Assembly: GCA_003255065.1 (NCBI GenBank)
Contig: QAOA01002905.1
Span: 1 to 64,000 of the forward strand
Length of the DNA: 64,000 nucleotides
Source of the DNA: Cercis canadensis
Lineage: Eukaryota; Streptophyta; Magnoliopsida; Fabales; Fabaceae
Direction of reading: 5' to 3'
Below are positions 1 to 12,136 of the stretch, in pieces; position 1 is the stretch's first letter; the number at the start of each line of letters is the position of its first letter. The notes beneath the pieces are model-generated. The model had not been told where the DNA came from. It saw only the letters and a program-made list of their open reading frames with translations, and searched no databases. A program made the translations under genes and the position numbers.

Positions 1-1500
1 CCAATCTAGAGAGAGAAATATCACCTAGAGAGAGAAAATAGAGACCCACAAGGAATCAAAATGATGAAAGAGAGAAATTTGGAAGAAAACAAAGAATTAG
101 AGAGAAGTGATTTACTTTCATACCATCAATTTGCAAAATTACAGAGGTGGGGGTACATGCAAATCCCCAATTTTAGAGAGAGAAACAGTTCCTAGAGAGA
201 GGAAAACCAAAATTTTTAGAGAGAGAATCAGAGAAATTTTTGAGAGAAAGTGAAATAGATGAAGAGATTCTTACATGGGCACATTGATTCAGTGAGTTAC
301 AACCAAATTTTGAACTCCAAAGCCCATAGATGAGAACCCCGTGTGTTTTACCCTTTCCTCTCCATCCCTCCCTTCTTTCTCTTTTCTTTCTATGTAGCTT
401 TTGGTTACTGAATGAATCTCTTTTTAATTCTATTTGCAATTTTCCATTTTTTTAAGTGTATATTTGTTTGTTTAGTTAATTCGTTTGGGCTTAGGAAGAT
501 ATTCATTTTTTTTTTGGTTGGATCAGACCCAAAACAATTTAGGTATACTGTTAATTTCTTTCCTTTTTCGAATTGGGCCTAGCTTGTTTTTGTTCTTTAT
601 TCTTAACTTGCTTTCCTATTCATTAATCAGCTTGAGCCATTTTTGGTCTTGTTAATCCTTCTTCATTTGCTGATTGGGATGGTCCGAATTGGGCTAGCCC
701 ATTTGTGTATTTAATTTCTTTTCTTGCTTGTTGGAATTAGGCATTTGTTTCTCTTAATTATGCTAAGTTATCTTTGTTGGTTTTACATTCTATTTAAGAG
801 TTATAATATTTACTGTTTTTATTTGTTTATTTACTCACTTATTTTATTACATTTATTTATTTATTCTTTGCCTATAGCTATTGTTACTTTTATTTTATCT
901 TAAGGGTCTTAGTTTATTTATTTTACATGTTTTATGCATTTCATATTATACCTAATCATTTTTGTAAATAAAATCAAAGCCCGACGTATTAAGTTAGGAA
1001 ATAATTGTGTTGACAATTTTTTCTAATGTTCCTGAGGTGATGGATAAATTTTTTAGTTATGTCAGAGGTATTGGTGTGGCCAATAAATTTCCCAATATCA
1101 CTTTTATCTTTTTAATTACTGTTTTTCTAGCCTTGATTTGCTACATTGTAATTTATCTCTTTACATTTTGTCATTGTCTTTGCTTATGCTAGAATAAGAT
1201 TACCGATGAGGGAATAATTAAAATTAGCTATAATGATGTTGATATTTTGACATTTCAGAGGCAAAGAGGTTTCTCTAGTTTTGCCAAAGGTACTGGTGAG
1301 GCTTGAGGCTAACTTCTAATAAAAATATTTTCTATGCGTAATTCTCCAAAAAATCTTCTCTATACATAATATCATACTTTTATTTACCTTAAATTGTGGA
1401 TTAAAAGTACTGACAAGGGAATAATTAAGGATAGCTATGAGATGACGACTCCTTGACATTCCAGAGGTGAGGAATGTCCTTTTAGCATTTCCAGAGGTAC

Positions 1501-2930
1501 TGATGAGCTGCCGAGGCTCCTCAAATTAGTAAAAGTTTAAGGTCGATTACCTAAGCTACTTGTAGCATAAGGCAGCCCTAAGTCGAACCTAAGGATTATT
1601 CTGAGTAGTGAATCATATTTAGAAACATATCAACAGGGGGGTTTTGTTTGTTCAAGTGTTTTACAGAAATTAATTGTAAATGGTAAACTTTTAGAGAAAA
1701 CAACCAATCCAAGTCTTAACTAATTCTGATTTTAATCCATCCTTGATTTCTAATGATCCATTCAATTATTAACCATGTTCTTGGCCTTAGAAAACATCAA
1801 GAAGCCTCGCAGTCCTCTATGGATGTCCACTGGTTAAGCAACCAGAATTCGGATTTAACTAGGACTAAATGAATTAAGCAAGCATTCAAGTCCAGTTTTA
1901 CCTAAGTCCATGATCCAACCAAGGTAATTAATTCATCCAAAAGCTTAGAAACATTAATTAACCATACAATCCTCTTTTAATCACATGCAATTAAGCAATC
2001 ACAGATGAAGATCCAAATTCGAATTTAACAATTCAAACAGAATAGTTCAGAGGAATGAAAGAACTTGATTAACAACTAAATGAATAACAACAACACATAA
2101 TCTCAGAATCAATAATCAGAACAGCCAAAACCTGGATTGATTTGATGATTTAGCCCTCCATGAACAAGAGAAGCCAAGTTCTTACAAAATATCTAGAGAG
2201 AAAACTTAAAGACTAAGAAAACTTCAAAAGCTGTCTAAAATATCCTAAGTGTCTAATTCTGATTTTCGGCTGCCTCCTCTTGAACATATAGACCTCCAAA
2301 ATTACATGCACACCCAAATTGCCCTTAGGGCACACTTATTCCCATGGGCCTTAGCTTTCATTGGGCTTTGGTTTGGGCTCATTTAGACTTGTCATGAGGA
2401 AGTTAGGCCCATTTAAGTGTCAACAGGTTTCTAGAACCATCAGCCAACTTCGACATCAAATAAGACCATCTACCATATACAATATGGTGACCTGGTCTTC
2501 ATAACAATTGAATCTCTGTCTGTTAGCTTTCCAATGGGACCCGTTTCAAGTCCATATGACACCTAAATCTTAAGTTATGGCCCAAACACTGCATGTAGGT
2601 CAGGATCCTGCGACAGCATGTCTTCTCTGGCTTCCAGGCTACATATGACCTTCTGGACTTCCGAATTGGCTTTGGATCCCCGAATGAAATTTGTAGATAA
2701 TTCTCTCAGCTTTCCTACATGGTATGAATCGGAATTTTTAGACATACAGAACTAAAGATATGCATGAAACACAGAGACAACATAAAATGCTCAGTATTGC
2801 TGAAAAATGCAATTAGGCACAATTGGATCCAAAGTCATGAAATGAGGTCCAAGTCTACTCAATTCAGCCCAAAAGAGGTTTAAAAGACTAAATATGAGGG
2901 ATAAATATTGTATAAAAAATGTGTTCATCA
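1501..2930 (+). mobile_element. Solo LTR, 1,430 bp, TSD GGTAC
   Basis: The element begins TGATGAGCTG and ends GTGTTCATCA, so it has TG...CA ends with a 6-bp terminal inverted repeat (TGATGA/TCATCA). It is bounded by the 5-bp direct repeat GGTAC at 1,496-1,500 and 2,931-2,935. The homologous spacer of unit 2 has the uninterrupted site (GGTAC at 32,733-32,737), which proves insertion. No internal coding region exists, so a solo LTR is the simplest reading. Sister copies lie at 23,452-24,875 (a different target site) and 61,412-63,049 (the same target site). Confidence 0.88.
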
Positions 2931-3042
2931 GGTACTGGTAGACTTAAAGAAAGACTTTCAATAAAAAAAAACCTTTTGCCACAAATCTCAAACTCATTTT
3001 TCTAATATCTTTAATAAATTGTATTTCATACATTTAATAAAA

Positions 3043-3560
3043 ATGTTAAAACTTGCCTATGACGGGATAGATTGTGAGAGGATTGTAATGACAATCACGG
3101 TCTCTACCCAATAGTCTTGAGACATCCCTCAAGTTTTACCAGAAGTGTTGGCAGGGCCTAACGAAATGTTAATTTATTTTAAAATATAATGTTAAGACCA
3201 ATTTAATTCATTTAAAAAAGATAACAATTAATTAAATAGGTAACTGTTCTAAGAACATGTGTTGTAGGGTGCTAATACCTTCCTTACACGTAATCAAATG
3301 TTAAAACTTGTCTATGACGGGATAGATTGAGAGAGGATTGTAATGACAATCACGGTCTCCTCAAAATTTTCAANTAGTCTTGAGGCATCCCTTAAGTTTT
3401 ACCAGAAGTGTTGGCAGGGCCTAACGAAATGTTAATTTATTTTAAAATATAATGTTAAGACCAATTTAATTCATTTAGAAAAGATAACAATTGATTAAAT
3501 AGGTAACTGTTCTAAAAACAGGTGTTGTAGGGTGCTAATACCTTCCTTACACGTAATCAA
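3043..3560. repeat. Tandem ~255-bp duplication beside a single N (probable assembly artefact)
   Basis: The segment starting TTAAAACTTGCCTATGACGG near 3,043 is followed by a near-identical second copy near 3,299, with one N at 3,374. The matching regions near 32,850 and 63,160 have only one copy. This is consistent with two unmerged contig ends. Confidence 0.6.
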
Positions 3561-3980
3561 CTCCCGAATTCAAACTCTAAAAACACAGACATTTCCTTTT
3601 TTAGGTGTCCAATCGCACCATTTTATTTGTTTAAAAATAGAATAAAACGATTGGTGGCGACTCTATTCTTTTGCATCATATCATGCACCTTATATTTTAT
3701 TTTTCTCGTTAGGGGTTTCGCTGCTCTGCTTCGGGCTCCAAAAGGGACATTACGACACCCTTCTCCCTCAAATTTCATAATTCTCTTTGTTCTCTCTTTG
3801 TATGTGTTATTGGTTGATTCACTCTCTATCCCTTCTTCTTATGTGTATGAGAGACCCTTTTATAACCGGAGAATTGTGCAATTGCTTACTGATATGAGTT
3901 TTCTATTTCCTTTTGCAAGCTGTAAGGGGCACTGGCAGGGTCAGCTGGCAGAGGGTGGCGCTAGTTTGAGGGAGTAGCAC

Positions 3981-5432
3981 TGATGGACTTTTTCCGGCAA
4001 GTGTACCGAGTCACACAAGTAGTAATAGATGAATAGAGTATCGTCCTCAAGGATTAATGCAAGCAACTATCAATTTCTCCAATACTAGTTCTATTTGGAA
4101 GAATTAATACTTTGGATTGAAGGTAGCCTAAAAATGACTACTGTAATTAACTAAGTAATAAAACTCAAACGATTACGTAAACAATATAAATAGCAATTTA
4201 ACTGTGAGGTTGATGATAAGAATGAGAAGGTTAGGGGTTGATTTCATTTGCTTGCAAATTCGGTTACTTCATAGACAAAGTAACATTGGGATCAGGACTG
4301 AACTAATTATTCCAATTACAATTCCTTTGTTGTTGGTTGCTTTCCCTAATGTGATTGAACCCAATCCCTTGGTGAAACAATCCTCCTTATCTCAATTAAT
4401 TGTCCAATTCCTTGACACAATCAACTAGTCTAGGTGATTAAGCTATAGGAAATCAATTCAAGACCACCTAAACTAAGTTATCTATTCCTAGATTAACTCA
4501 ATTAAAGGCAGAATTCACAGAAGCATATCCGTGTCTTACTATTCCTAGCATCGAAATGAATCTTTAACTATTCAAATGGAGGCCAGTCATTTAAACGCAT
4601 TAATAACAGTAAATTCCATTCAACAAGAAGAATTGTACTAAAACAAGTTCATTCAGCCTTGAAACCTTATTACAAACGAATTACATCAAACCCCTAACAC
4701 TAAGAGTTTAGCTACTCATGACTAAAGCTAATAACATTAAACAGATAAGATTCAACATAGGAGGAAAAGAAGAAAAACTAGATGTAGATCGAGTTCCAAT
4801 TGCTCCTCTTCGTACTCTAGCTTCTCTCTTCCTTTTCTTCCCAAGTACGGCCTCCCTAACACTTGCGTCAGATTCCTATTTATACTTCTGTGAAATTAGG
4901 TCTTCTCATCAGAAATAGCTCTAACACGGCTCTGACACAGCCGTGTTCTATTTCTGGACTTGGGCGTGTCACTTAAGGCGCTTCCCTGGTCATTAAACAC
5001 GGGACCAGACACGGTCGTGTTCTTTTCTTGTCACTGCTCGTGTTCCTCAGACATGGTCCATGTTCTCTTTGCTCTTGGCGTGTTCTATATTTGTACACTC
5101 TGTCTGATCAACACGGCCTCGCACACGACCGTGTCTGATCTTGTCTGAGGCCGTGTTTGTCCATAAGCTTGAGCAGCAACTTCTGGATGCTAGACACGGG
5201 GGAAACACAGCCGTATTCCTGGCCGTGTCCTCATGAAAACTTTGTTGAGACTGGTTTCCTTGCCATTTGCTTCATGGATTGCTTCCAACTTCTTCCTTTT
5301 TCCTGATTAAACATCTTGGTACCTGACAACAATTCATGGATTAAATACCATGTTTAATGAGGATTTGCTCACAATACAGGTAAGAGTTCAGTATTAAAAT
5401 ATGATTTTTATAGTCCTAAAAGACAAGTATCA
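3981..5432 (+). mobile_element. Solo LTR, 1,452 bp, TSD AGCAC
   Basis: It begins TGATGGACTT and ends AAGTATCA (TGAT...ATCA), with AGCAC at 3,976-3,980 and again at 5,433-5,437. Unit 2 carries the empty site (AGAAC at 33,512-33,516, one mismatch), with the flanks joined directly. Around 4,920-5,230 it holds many degenerate copies of an ACACGGCCGTGT-type palindrome. The start (TTTTTCCGGCAAGTGTACC...GTATCGTCCTCA) resembles a common plant LTR head. The frames at 4,204-5,148 are shadows inside the LTR. A second copy starts at 63,836 and runs off the window. Confidence 0.87.
4920..5230. repeat. Cluster of ACACGGCCGTGT-like palindromic motifs
   Basis: Short, partly degenerate palindromes of the type CACGG(C/T)CGTG recur about every 20-40 bases, interspersed with GGGCGTGTC. 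They make a locally GC-richer block inside the solo LTR. A comparable cluster lies at about 23,145-23,450 and 24,880-24,925 in an unrelated LTR. Confidence 0.8.
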
Positions 5433-5437
5433 AGCAC

Positions 5438-7481
5438 CACACCTATTGCATCGTAGAAAGAGGACTTGCCGCCCACTGCAACATCTAATTCTCCTTGTTT
5501 TTTCTATTTTATTGTTATTTCCTTTTCTTCCTAATGAGCTTGAACGGACAGAGCAACAACATAAATGTAGCAGCATGAAAGCATAAAACTGCATTACGGA
5601 AAGATTGCTTGCTGCCTACAATAGCATTTATTTATTCTTTGTTTTTAATAATAATTATTATTTTTTTAATTATTTTTTATTTTTATAAATTTGAATATCA
5701 ACAAGTGGTATGCAACTGCAATCGCAATTACAACATTGTTGTTGTACACAGTCATCCTGATTGCATTTTATAAATCATTGCAGTTTGTTTTGACCACTTT
5801 TATCCATATTTTGGAATGTTAATCTTGAATGGAGTGCAACCATTTCTACATAATCAGCTGAAACACACACATATATAAGTGATTAAGTTCAAAGATTAAC
5901 TTGAAAATAATCATTTCAAGTTACCACGAATGAGTTAATTTTTTAATTTATTTCATTACTTACTGTCACTTATAGTGATAATTATGATTCTATCTCATGC
6001 TAAGTCCATGTAGCAAATATTGATATGAATTGTTAAGGCCACATCTTTAATGGTGAGAGGTATGTAAGAAATATAATCAAATTCTATATGCATTTGATAA
6101 GACAACAGAATGATAGGCTTTAACTGCATTCGTTTCAAAATTTGGAGAGTAACATCATTTTATAATTGCTAATTGAAAAGGGAAATCTGAAAAAACTAAA
6201 GAAGTTTAACTCGTAAATGTATTTAAGCTTAGTAAATAAACATGAATCCCCACCACATTACTCTTTGGTAGCGGTCAAAATAATTAAGGACTTTCTTTTC
6301 TTTTTGCCTTCATTCTTGAGTAAACTGTTAAGGCCATACATCAAGGATCGAAACAAGACCTTGTGCTTTGAAATTAGACTTTGCCTTTACAAAAACTCGT
6401 GCTTTGAAATTTCTTAGACGTTAAAATAAAAAGAAAGTTATGTGTATCTAATTGGGTGGATGTTACCCTAAACTTCAAAGAAAACCTTTTCACTTACTTG
6501 GTGTGAAAGTAATTATTTATTTCAACGTTAACGTCTATGCAATAGTTGACTGTGCACAGTATAAATGATCGAAAAATTGAAAAGCAGAGAGACGAGAAAG
6601 AGGCAAGATAGAGAGAGGGACATGGAAAAAACTTTGATACTCACTTAGTTATATGATGGCAAAAGAACTATATTTTTTCACAAATTATCGAAATTCTTGA
6701 CTATTAGATTACACCTCATGATTTTTAGTAACTTACTTATTGTTACTAAATAGAAAAGATAAAAAAATAAAAATATTGAAGATTAATTTCATTGTTTTTG
6801 GTGAAAATAACTCACATTATTATTTTATATTCATATCTACAAAAAAGAAAGAAAAAATAGAAGTTATTAGGCTTGGATACTGGGTTCGTGTCTTTGAGTT
6901 GACTCATTTACCAAGTTTTTGACTGACTATTTTTTTCTTACCATCAAATTCCAAATTGTTTAAAAACGACTTATGATATGAAGATTCATGGTTCTTTTCT
7001 TTTCTTTTGTTGTATTTTTTGCAATGTCAAAGATGTTATTATGAAGAAATGGAACACGCACAAGCCACGTTGATATGCTCTCTATGGTTGAGGCAATTTT
7101 GTGTGGAATGAAAATGACACATTCATGAAGGAAATTTTGCGCTTAATTTTATTATTTTCCTTTTCGTCATAATATATAAAACTCAACAGTATTCAAAGAC
7201 TCAAAGGCANATGAAGAAATGGAACACGCACTATGGTTGAGGCAATTTTGTGTGGAATGAAAATGACACATTCATGAAGGAAATTTTGCGCTTAATTTTA
7301 TTATTTTCCTTTTCGTCATAATATATAAAACTCAACAGTATTCAAAGACTCAAAGGCACAGATACATGATTGCCTTCATAGTCATACACAACAAAATTCA
7401 AAGATGTGCTATCAATTTCCTTCCCTTACTCATACGTTATACTGGTAAGACCAAGCCCTACATATATGAGTTAAAACTAAT
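5438..7481. other. Intergenic DNA downstream of OMT-A
   Basis: No gene is visible. The first part (to about 6,228) aligns with 33,517-34,340 of unit 2. The remainder to about 7,435 has been replaced there by ~430 bp of other sequence. A single N at 7,210 is followed by a repeat of sequence present just before it (ATGAAGAAATGGAACACGCA), which suggests a contig-end overlap. Confidence 0.6.
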
Positions 7482-8894
7482 TCATTTATAGAATTCTATG
7501 ACTCCCAAAGTAGAGAAAACACAAGAAGCAACTTCATATCTGGAGAACCCTGCACTTTTGCATAAAGCTTCGAATTCTTTCTCAGTTCTTTCCTTCCCAC
7601 CACCATCTTGGATAAACATGACGTTGTCAAGAGTGGAAACATACTTATCACCATCTGTTGCCTTGGGTGTTTCAGGCATTATCAAATCAATAATAATGAC
7701 CTTCCCACCTTTCTTTAGGAATTGATGGCAATTTCTAAAAATTTGTATGCATTTTTCGTCTGACCAATTATGAGTTGTAGCCTGCCAGAATATAGCCAAA
7801 ATTGCAAGTTGTGTTTAGTATCTGCAAATTATAAGTTCATGAACTAGAATTTATGTCAAGTGATAACGAACCTTAATCATTATAGCATCACCTTCTGGGA
7901 CATTTTTAAACATACTCCTCCAACATGCTCAATTCCTTAAATCATCAAAAGAAGAATTTGATGGAATTTATTAGTAATTTTGGCCACTTTTTTTTAAAAA
8001 ATAATTAGCCTTCGATATTTCCTTTTCAGTTATTCCTTTGATTTTCTCCTTATAAACAAATTAAGATATATATACCTGGGTGAGATGGGGCATGTTCCAC
8101 CACTTGGGGCAAGTCAAAGTTTATACCCTTTATTAAAGGGTACTTAGAGATGATCATTTTGAGACTTTTCCCAATGCCACCAGCCACATCAATAAGTATT
8201 GATATTCCTTCAAATCCTTTGTATGTCTCAAGAATCTGCCTCATATGCATGGTAGAGATGTCAGTCATTGCCTTGTGGAACAAAGGTTTCATTGTTGAAT
8301 CAGTTTCCATATATTGGAACATAGACATTCCATGTACTTTCTTGAAGAGGTCTTCATCATTGGCAAGAATTACTTCCTTGAAGTTTTGCCTGCATTGTAA
8401 TCCAAAATGTAGCATGAAAAAAAGTAAGATTTATTTTGTTATTTCCCCTTTAAAAGAAAATAACAAAAGCATTGGTGACCAATCAAAATGAAAGTTGTTC
8501 CTTACTAAACTGCAATTAGTGCTGGGTGACAACACAATTTTGAGAGAGAAACATATGACGCACCGTCATCATCAGAGAGCATGTATTTACCAGTGGGAGA
8601 GAGTCCATAATGTCTATCAACCCTACCATCTTGATTGATGTGCTTAGAACAAGTAAGAAGAGAGTGACTAGCAAGCAAAAATAGCATGCGGTCAAGCCTG
8701 TGAGGGGTGTCAGCATGTTGAGTTGCAAGTTTAGAAGCAATTTCAAAGGTAGACATACCCTTAGGGTTTCCCTGAGCAATGATCTCAAAGAGATTTAGCT
8801 CAGTGGCAGCATTCAACACTGCAGGGTAGACCTGACCACTGGATAGCAACATGGCATCAAGGCAAGCATCATTGTCACTCTCTGAGAAAACCAT
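7482..8894 (-). pseudogene. OMT-A: COMT/chalcone-OMT-like O-methyltransferase pseudogene
   Basis: Four exons on the minus strand: 8,894-8,506, 8,389-8,076, 7,935-7,872 and 7,781-7,482. The family transfers methyl from S-adenosylmethionine to a phenolic hydroxyl in phenylpropanoid/flavonoid metabolism, as a cytosolic homodimer. Exon 1 carries the dimerisation/helical N-terminus. Exon 2 holds the SAM loop ([11 protein letters not shown]) and [10 protein letters not shown]. Exon 4 has the catalytic-His motif TTHNWSDEKC and ends GVIEFYK. Two lesions are visible. Splicing the only good donor (GTAAGG at 8,505) to the exon-2 acceptor creates TA|G, a stop, where B gives TT|T and B' TT|G. Exon 3 is 64 nt, not 65, because one base of the GAT codon in the HVGGDMF motif is missing (about 7,915), which shifts the frame. 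Introns and termini are otherwise well kept, so the death is recent or a sequencing error must be excluded. Confidence 0.85.
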
Positions 8895-8998
8895 ATTTGC
8901 TTCCCTAGTTAGATGTACTAGACTAGTTATCCAATTCTTGGGTACTTATTTCAAACAAATGTTCAAATAACTTGCTGTTAAGTGTTTATTAGAAGTGG

Positions 8999-9006
8999 TA
9001 TTTATA
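8999..9006 (-). promoter_or_regulatory. TATA box of OMT-A
   Basis: TATAAATA on the minus strand lies about 105 bp upstream of the ATG at 8,894. The same spacing is seen in B and B'. Confidence 0.6.
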
Positions 9007-10325
9007 GTGCTTAGGCCCTTGAAATCTTGCTGCACTATCGGTAATTGGTCAAAGATTCAGCGTTATTATTTAGAAACGTCACTCTTGACTCTCTCGTGTA
9101 TTCCAATTTTCTAGTCAAGAAACATTGTTTCGTAATCCACAATGATGTATCTTATGACTAATTTTTTAAAATGATAATACTCCTCCAACATTAATAAGCC
9201 ATCTTATAAATAAATTAATTTAAAGGGACAAAATATACGACAAAATGCAGGAATGGTCATTTTTAATTTTTTATATCTACATTGTGTGTGAGAGCGAGAT
9301 TGAAAAAGCTTCATGAACATAATTAATTAATTGAGTATCTTTAGTGCCTAAAATTATTAAATTATGATATAAAAATATGTTTTAAATTTCAGTAAAAAAT
9401 ATCAATGAAGGATATAAATTTTGTCAATTTTTTTTTTTTTAAAAATGGTTTTGAGCTCTTCTGTAATACCTCAACGTGAAAGCATAAAATGATGGTTTTA
9501 GTTTTATACTATACTTCTTCAACCGTAATAATTTTTCTTTTTAAAGTTGAGAGCTAAATTAATTTCACTATTCCAACAACTAAAAAACTCATTTTCTTAC
9601 CATGATTTAAAGTGGAAAAACTTTTTAAAATTCGGTTTAAGTAATTGTCTTCAATAATAATTTCCATTAGTATATAAATTAAAATATATTTTGTCTCATA
9701 AATATAAAATAAGATATTTTGATTAATTATTTTGATTTATTAGAGCCACAAAATAAGGAATAAAGATAACTTATCCCCTCTTATAATCCTATCTCATTGG
9801 TTTCCTGTATCATTTGAACACGAAACTTTTAGAATGAAAATTTTATGGTTTCACATTTCTTTGTTCTTTTTTAGAAACTTATTTTTACCAATAGGAAGAG
9901 ATTTATTTAAAGATAAGAATTAGATACAACAGTTACAATTAAACAGTCTATAGCCGAATGATGTTGAGATTATCCTTAAGACTTTTAAGTTTCGTGTTCA
10001 AGCTTAAAGTCTTAGTTAAAGTACCAAAAAAAAAAAATACAACAGTCACAATGGAATAAGCAAGTCAATAGGCCTTGTGGCCAACCTCGCACTCCAAAAT
10101 ATTTATATAAGTACAAGTTTTATTTTCAGGTAATATATAACAACTAAAGTACGGTAGTTCCATTAAAACGAAGTGCCGCTAATATCAGGAGCGGATATGG
10201 TCTTAATCAGCGAATTTATATTTTTGCTATCCTTTAAATAATTTGTTGGCCCAACTTGGAGCATTCCTTAATCTATTTTGTTGGCTACCTCAAGTTTGAT
10301 ATTTCAGTATCTTTGCTAATGACTG

Positions 10326-10356
<31 letters not shown>

Positions 10357-10463
10357 TTTGTATTTTACCACAACTCTAAGTTGGAATATGGAATCCACAA
10401 AAAATCTTAAGGATAACCTCAATACTAATATAAATTCGAATTCAAAAGTAAACCCAGTCAAAC
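9007..10463. other. AT-rich intergenic DNA upstream of OMT-A
   Basis: No gene or clear element is seen. There is an (ATT)n microsatellite at about 10,327-10,356 and a few A/T homopolymers. The whole interval is absent from unit 2 because of the 3.9-kb deletion described for A'. Confidence 0.5.
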
Positions 10464-10990
10464 TGTAACAACCTCCTCAACAAACGCATAGCAGTCACTT
10501 TGGTATCTTTGGTAATTTTTTGTAAATCTGTTACAGTAACAGTCAGCTAGGGTTAGTATCTTTTAGTTAGGGTTCACATACTCGTAAAGATATATATACA
10601 CTGATTGTATCAAATCAAATACAACATATACTACTTTACCTTGAAATTCATTTCTCTACATGTTATCAGAGCACTCTGTATCCATTTTTTTTTTTCTCTC
10701 ATGGCAACCAATAGCACCGAATCTTCATCCTCCTTTCCTCATGTCGTTGTAACCCCAGCTGTTCATCACCCAGCCACCACACTTATCTCTTTTACTGCTG
10801 CCCATTTATCTATCAAACTTAATCAAACAAACTATGCATCATATGGCGTACACTAAAAAACACCCTTTTCCATGGACACGATCTTATGCCCTTCTTTGAT
10901 GGACCAAACCGTGCCGCTCTTCCACTGTCTGATAGTATTGTTCTTCCTAATCTCAAATATCATATGTGGTGCACTATTTTTTCTTTGAAT
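10464..10990 (+). mobile_element. 5' end of a Ty1-copia retrotransposon (LTR, PBS, gag fragment)
   Basis: A 197-bp LTR candidate (10,464-10,660, TGTAACAACC...TTCTCTACA) is directly followed by TGTTATCAGAGC, one mismatch from the initiator-tRNA-Met primer-binding site TGGTATCAGAGC. A gag start follows: ATG at 10,701, then MATNST... with LSIKLNQTNYAS, which matches the conserved copia-gag N-terminus (ISIKL..NY..W). The frame breaks near the W, but the continuation in another frame (LMPFFDGPNRAALPLSD...) is also typical of this gag. Sequence after about 10,990 no longer matches, and no pol or 3' LTR is seen. It is a truncated relic, absent from unit 2. Confidence 0.78.
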
Positions 10991-12136
10991 AAAAAGAAGT
11001 ACCTCCCAACGTACAGGTTTGATATTTATGTTTATTTAAAGCAAATCAATAAAATTCATATTGTTAATTTATAATTAATGTACAGAAAAATAATTAGTAA
11101 TTAATAATAATTAAGAAAACCAAGTTGCTATATTGGAAAGTATTTTCTGATGTCACTTCAATTAAAATATTTCCCTCAAGCATCAGCATAATCATCGTTG
11201 CAATTTTATTTTATTTTTATTTTTTGGTATTTTGGTAGTTTCAGGTCAGCCATACCTAATTAGGCATTTTATCTTTATATTTATTAATTTGTAATAACCT
11301 AATTTTTTTTTTTTACACTTTATAGATTAACATAGGCACGACCAATAAATCCCAAATGTTCAAGCCATGCCTCAAATTCTTATTATATGTTTTACCCTAT
11401 TTTTTTTTTCTCATTTCAAAATTTCAATTATCTAAATGTCTCTTCCTATTTTAGGGGAGAAAAGAAAAACAATTGTTGATATATATCCTGTGGTAAAAAA
11501 GAAAAACTATAAGGATCCAACCATTCTAAAATTTTTTCTTATCTCTTCCCGTATGTCAAGTATGATTAATTTGGTCGATGGAGTAATTATTTGAGGACTA
11601 ATTCAGTTGATAAGTTAATTATTTAAAAATTAAAGTAATACTAAAAATAAATCAATGACTAAAGTGATAGTTGATCAATAATTCAAGGATAAAAAATATA
11701 TTTTATTCAAGAAAGAAAATTGAAGTCAAAGATGAAAAGTTTGATATACAACTTTCTTTCACAAAAAAGTTGACCAATTTTTTGAACTAGTTGATATTTT
11801 TTGTACCATCAAAAAAATTCTTTTCAACAAATTGTGATATGAACATTCAAGGTTCTTAGTTCAATTCTTTTTTCTCTTTGTTATCTTTATTGCTGTATAT
11901 ATCGTGAAGATATAGAATATGAGAGAAATGAAAACTATTAAATAGTATTTTAAATGAAAATTTCAATACTTACATTATTTTTACTTTCATCACAGAGAAA
12001 CTTTACATTATAGTTAAAGGCGATCGTCTCACCTTCATTTACATAATATTCAGTATTTAACGATGTACTAACAATTTCCATCACTTATTCATGCTTCGTA
12101 CTAATTTAACAAACCGTACATAATTTTGGAATGAAT
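10991..12136. other. Intergenic DNA downstream of OMT-B
   Basis: AT-rich, with no gene seen. From about 11,660 it aligns with 35,046-35,521 downstream of OMT-B' in unit 2, and position 11,664 is the right edge of the unit-2 deletion. Confidence 0.5.

Larger units (their letters stand above)
1..3980 (+). repeat. Right arm of the spacer inverted repeat, copy 1 (degenerate LTR-retrotransposon sequence)
   Basis: This stretch is repeated in the same orientation at 31,141-33,512 and at 59,840-63,835. It is repeated in inverted orientation in the left arms at about 25,811-29,000 and 54,404 onward. It has no open frame of retroelement coding quality; the short frames at 173-439, 1,007-1,192 and 3,627-3,977 recur only because the DNA recurs. 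Near 3,646-3,660 it contains TGGTGGCGACTC, which resembles the LTR-end/primer-binding region of plant Ogre/Tat-type Ty3-gypsy elements. That family assignment is my inference. Copy 1 is interrupted by a solo LTR at 1,501-2,930. Confidence 0.75.

Noticed and set aside
3627..3977. 116-codon frame recurring at 33,176 and 63,506
   Set aside because: It recurs only because the spacer repeat recurs. It covers the TGGTGGCGACTC LTR/PBS-like region, shows no domain, and its C-terminus differs by frameshift between copies.
7498..8491. Plus-strand frames of 75-113 codons antisense to the OMT exons (also at 12,972, 34,832, 35,538, 36,358, 41,875, 51,747, 52,863)
   Set aside because: Exact antisense shadows of OMT exons with no independent motif, start context or conservation.
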